64,000 bases of DNA from Prostheceraeus crozeri (lineage: Eukaryota > Platyhelminthes > Polycladida > Euryleptidae): assembly GCA_907163375.1 (NCBI GenBank), contig CAJQUW010007759.1, positions 1 to 64,000 of the forward strand, in the 5' to 3' direction. How positions within the stretch are numbered: the stretch's first letter is position 1; each line of letters opens with the position of its first letter. The position numbers were made by a program, and so were the translations under genes. Below are positions 63,325 through 64,000 of this stretch, one piece after another. Under the pieces are notes generated by a model. The model was not told the origin of the DNA and ran no database searches. It was given only the letters and a program-made list of their open reading frames with translations.

Positions 63325-63965
63325 GCAGATTGTGCCATTTCATTAACATTACATGTTCCAATGCTTCCCTTCTAGTCAAACAAAAGAAGAAACGACCTGT
63401 TTAATTCTGTGCTTTCAACACATTAGCAGGTAGGTTGCAACCACAGAATTAGATTGTTTAATCGTATCACTTTGCTAGAAGTGCAAACTGAATCAAACAG
63501 ATGGCACATGTAGGAACTTAATAAGTGGGCAAAGAGAAATTTTTAATACCTTACAGAGATAGGAAAAATAGTCGTGCGTCGCTTGCGGATTGCTCTGAAT
63601 TCCTTTAAAATGCTCAGATCGCCACGACTCCTTCAGATTCGAAGAATTCAGATCATTGCGCAAAAGTTTTCTCGATGATGTTGGTCCTTCGGATCATTTT
63701 AAAAAAAGCAGGCGCACGAAAAAACGTTCACAAACTTCTCTTTAGAACTTGAGATCGTCTGTGTATCTTTGCTGTGTGATCCGGTTGATAACAGTCACTG
63801 AAACTTTGCACAATTTAGCGTGTTTAATGTTGAACTGGCTGCTCATTGTTCGATTGCTATGGTAATTAGTCAGGAGAGTGTGCCATTTCATTTACGCTAC
63901 ATGTTCCAATGCTTCCCTTCTAGTCAAACAGAAAAAGAGACGAGCTGTCTAATTCTGTGGTTACA
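63325..63965 (+). repeat. Direct repeat pair of ~90 bp
   Basis: GTGCCATTTCATTAAC..ACATGTTCCAATGCTTCCCTTC..AATTCTGTG at 63333-63408 recurs at 63878-63960 with few changes, 545 bp apart. The start of a longer tandem array running off the window is possible. No gene is visible between the copies. Confidence 0.7.
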
Positions 63966-64000
63966 ACATTCCTTTTTTGGATGGAAAGACTTCTTGCAGA

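Overview
This is a eukaryotic, transposon-dense stretch of nuclear DNA, most likely from a marine invertebrate. Support for that: eukaryotic tRNA-Arg and tRNA-Asn genes with internal promoters, single-exon rhodopsin-class GPCR genes, Ty3, Penelope, LINE, hAT, pogo and Polinton elements, and many tacatgta words of the kind common in lophotrochozoan genomes. The phylum is a weak inference. Only two host-like protein genes (a GPCR pair) and three intact tRNA genes are visible; nearly everything else is mobile DNA at different stages of decay.

Layout. 30-1063 is a deleted hAT element with an exact 8-bp target duplication. 1297-1712 holds tRNA-Arg and tRNA-Asn. A large inverted duplication dominates the left two thirds: left arm about 4455-14015, right arm about 36850-42606 continuing at 60103-61850. 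Each arm carries, in mirrored order, part of a Ty3/gypsy element with an LTR-like repeat, a tRNA-Arg copy, a Penelope-like reverse-transcriptase relic and a GPCR gene. Each arm has private insertions: about 2.06 kb (7471-9533) in the left arm and a 17.5-kb Polinton in the right. Between the arms lie a hAT element with a pogo element nested in it (15176-18539), a TTAA-flanked MITE, restriction-like-endonuclease LINE fragments, and two Polinton/Maverick-like copies facing each other tail to tail (26069-29725 plus; 30673-36849 minus).

The most interesting object is the Polinton at 42607-60096. It sits in a Ty3 pol gene, has a perfect 6-bp target duplication (AACATA), 5'-AG ends and roughly 0.8-0.95-kb terminal inverted repeats. 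It encodes protein-primed family B DNA polymerase (three in-frame stops), then about 6.3 kb of tandem satellite, then a minus-strand gene block. That block includes a two-repeat TATA-binding-protein-like protein keeping all four expected intercalating phenylalanines, a DEDDh exonuclease that seems to need a 73-bp intron, and two duplicated families of unknown function. No integrase, packaging ATPase or recognisable capsid gene is visible in it. The second, truncated family at 26-37 kb has the complementary set: chromodomain integrase, packaging ATPase, basic core-like protein, candidate structural proteins and an IAP-type UBA-RING protein, but no polymerase. Both families share AGTAGT termini and TGASTCA (bZIP) motifs, which in the second family repeatedly sit upstream of a TATA box. 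This suggests, but does not prove, two interacting or split Polinton lineages.

The right edge (61850-64000) is the 5' half of a LINE (ORF1 plus the start of ORF2) abutting the broken Ty3 copy, followed by a directly repeated block.
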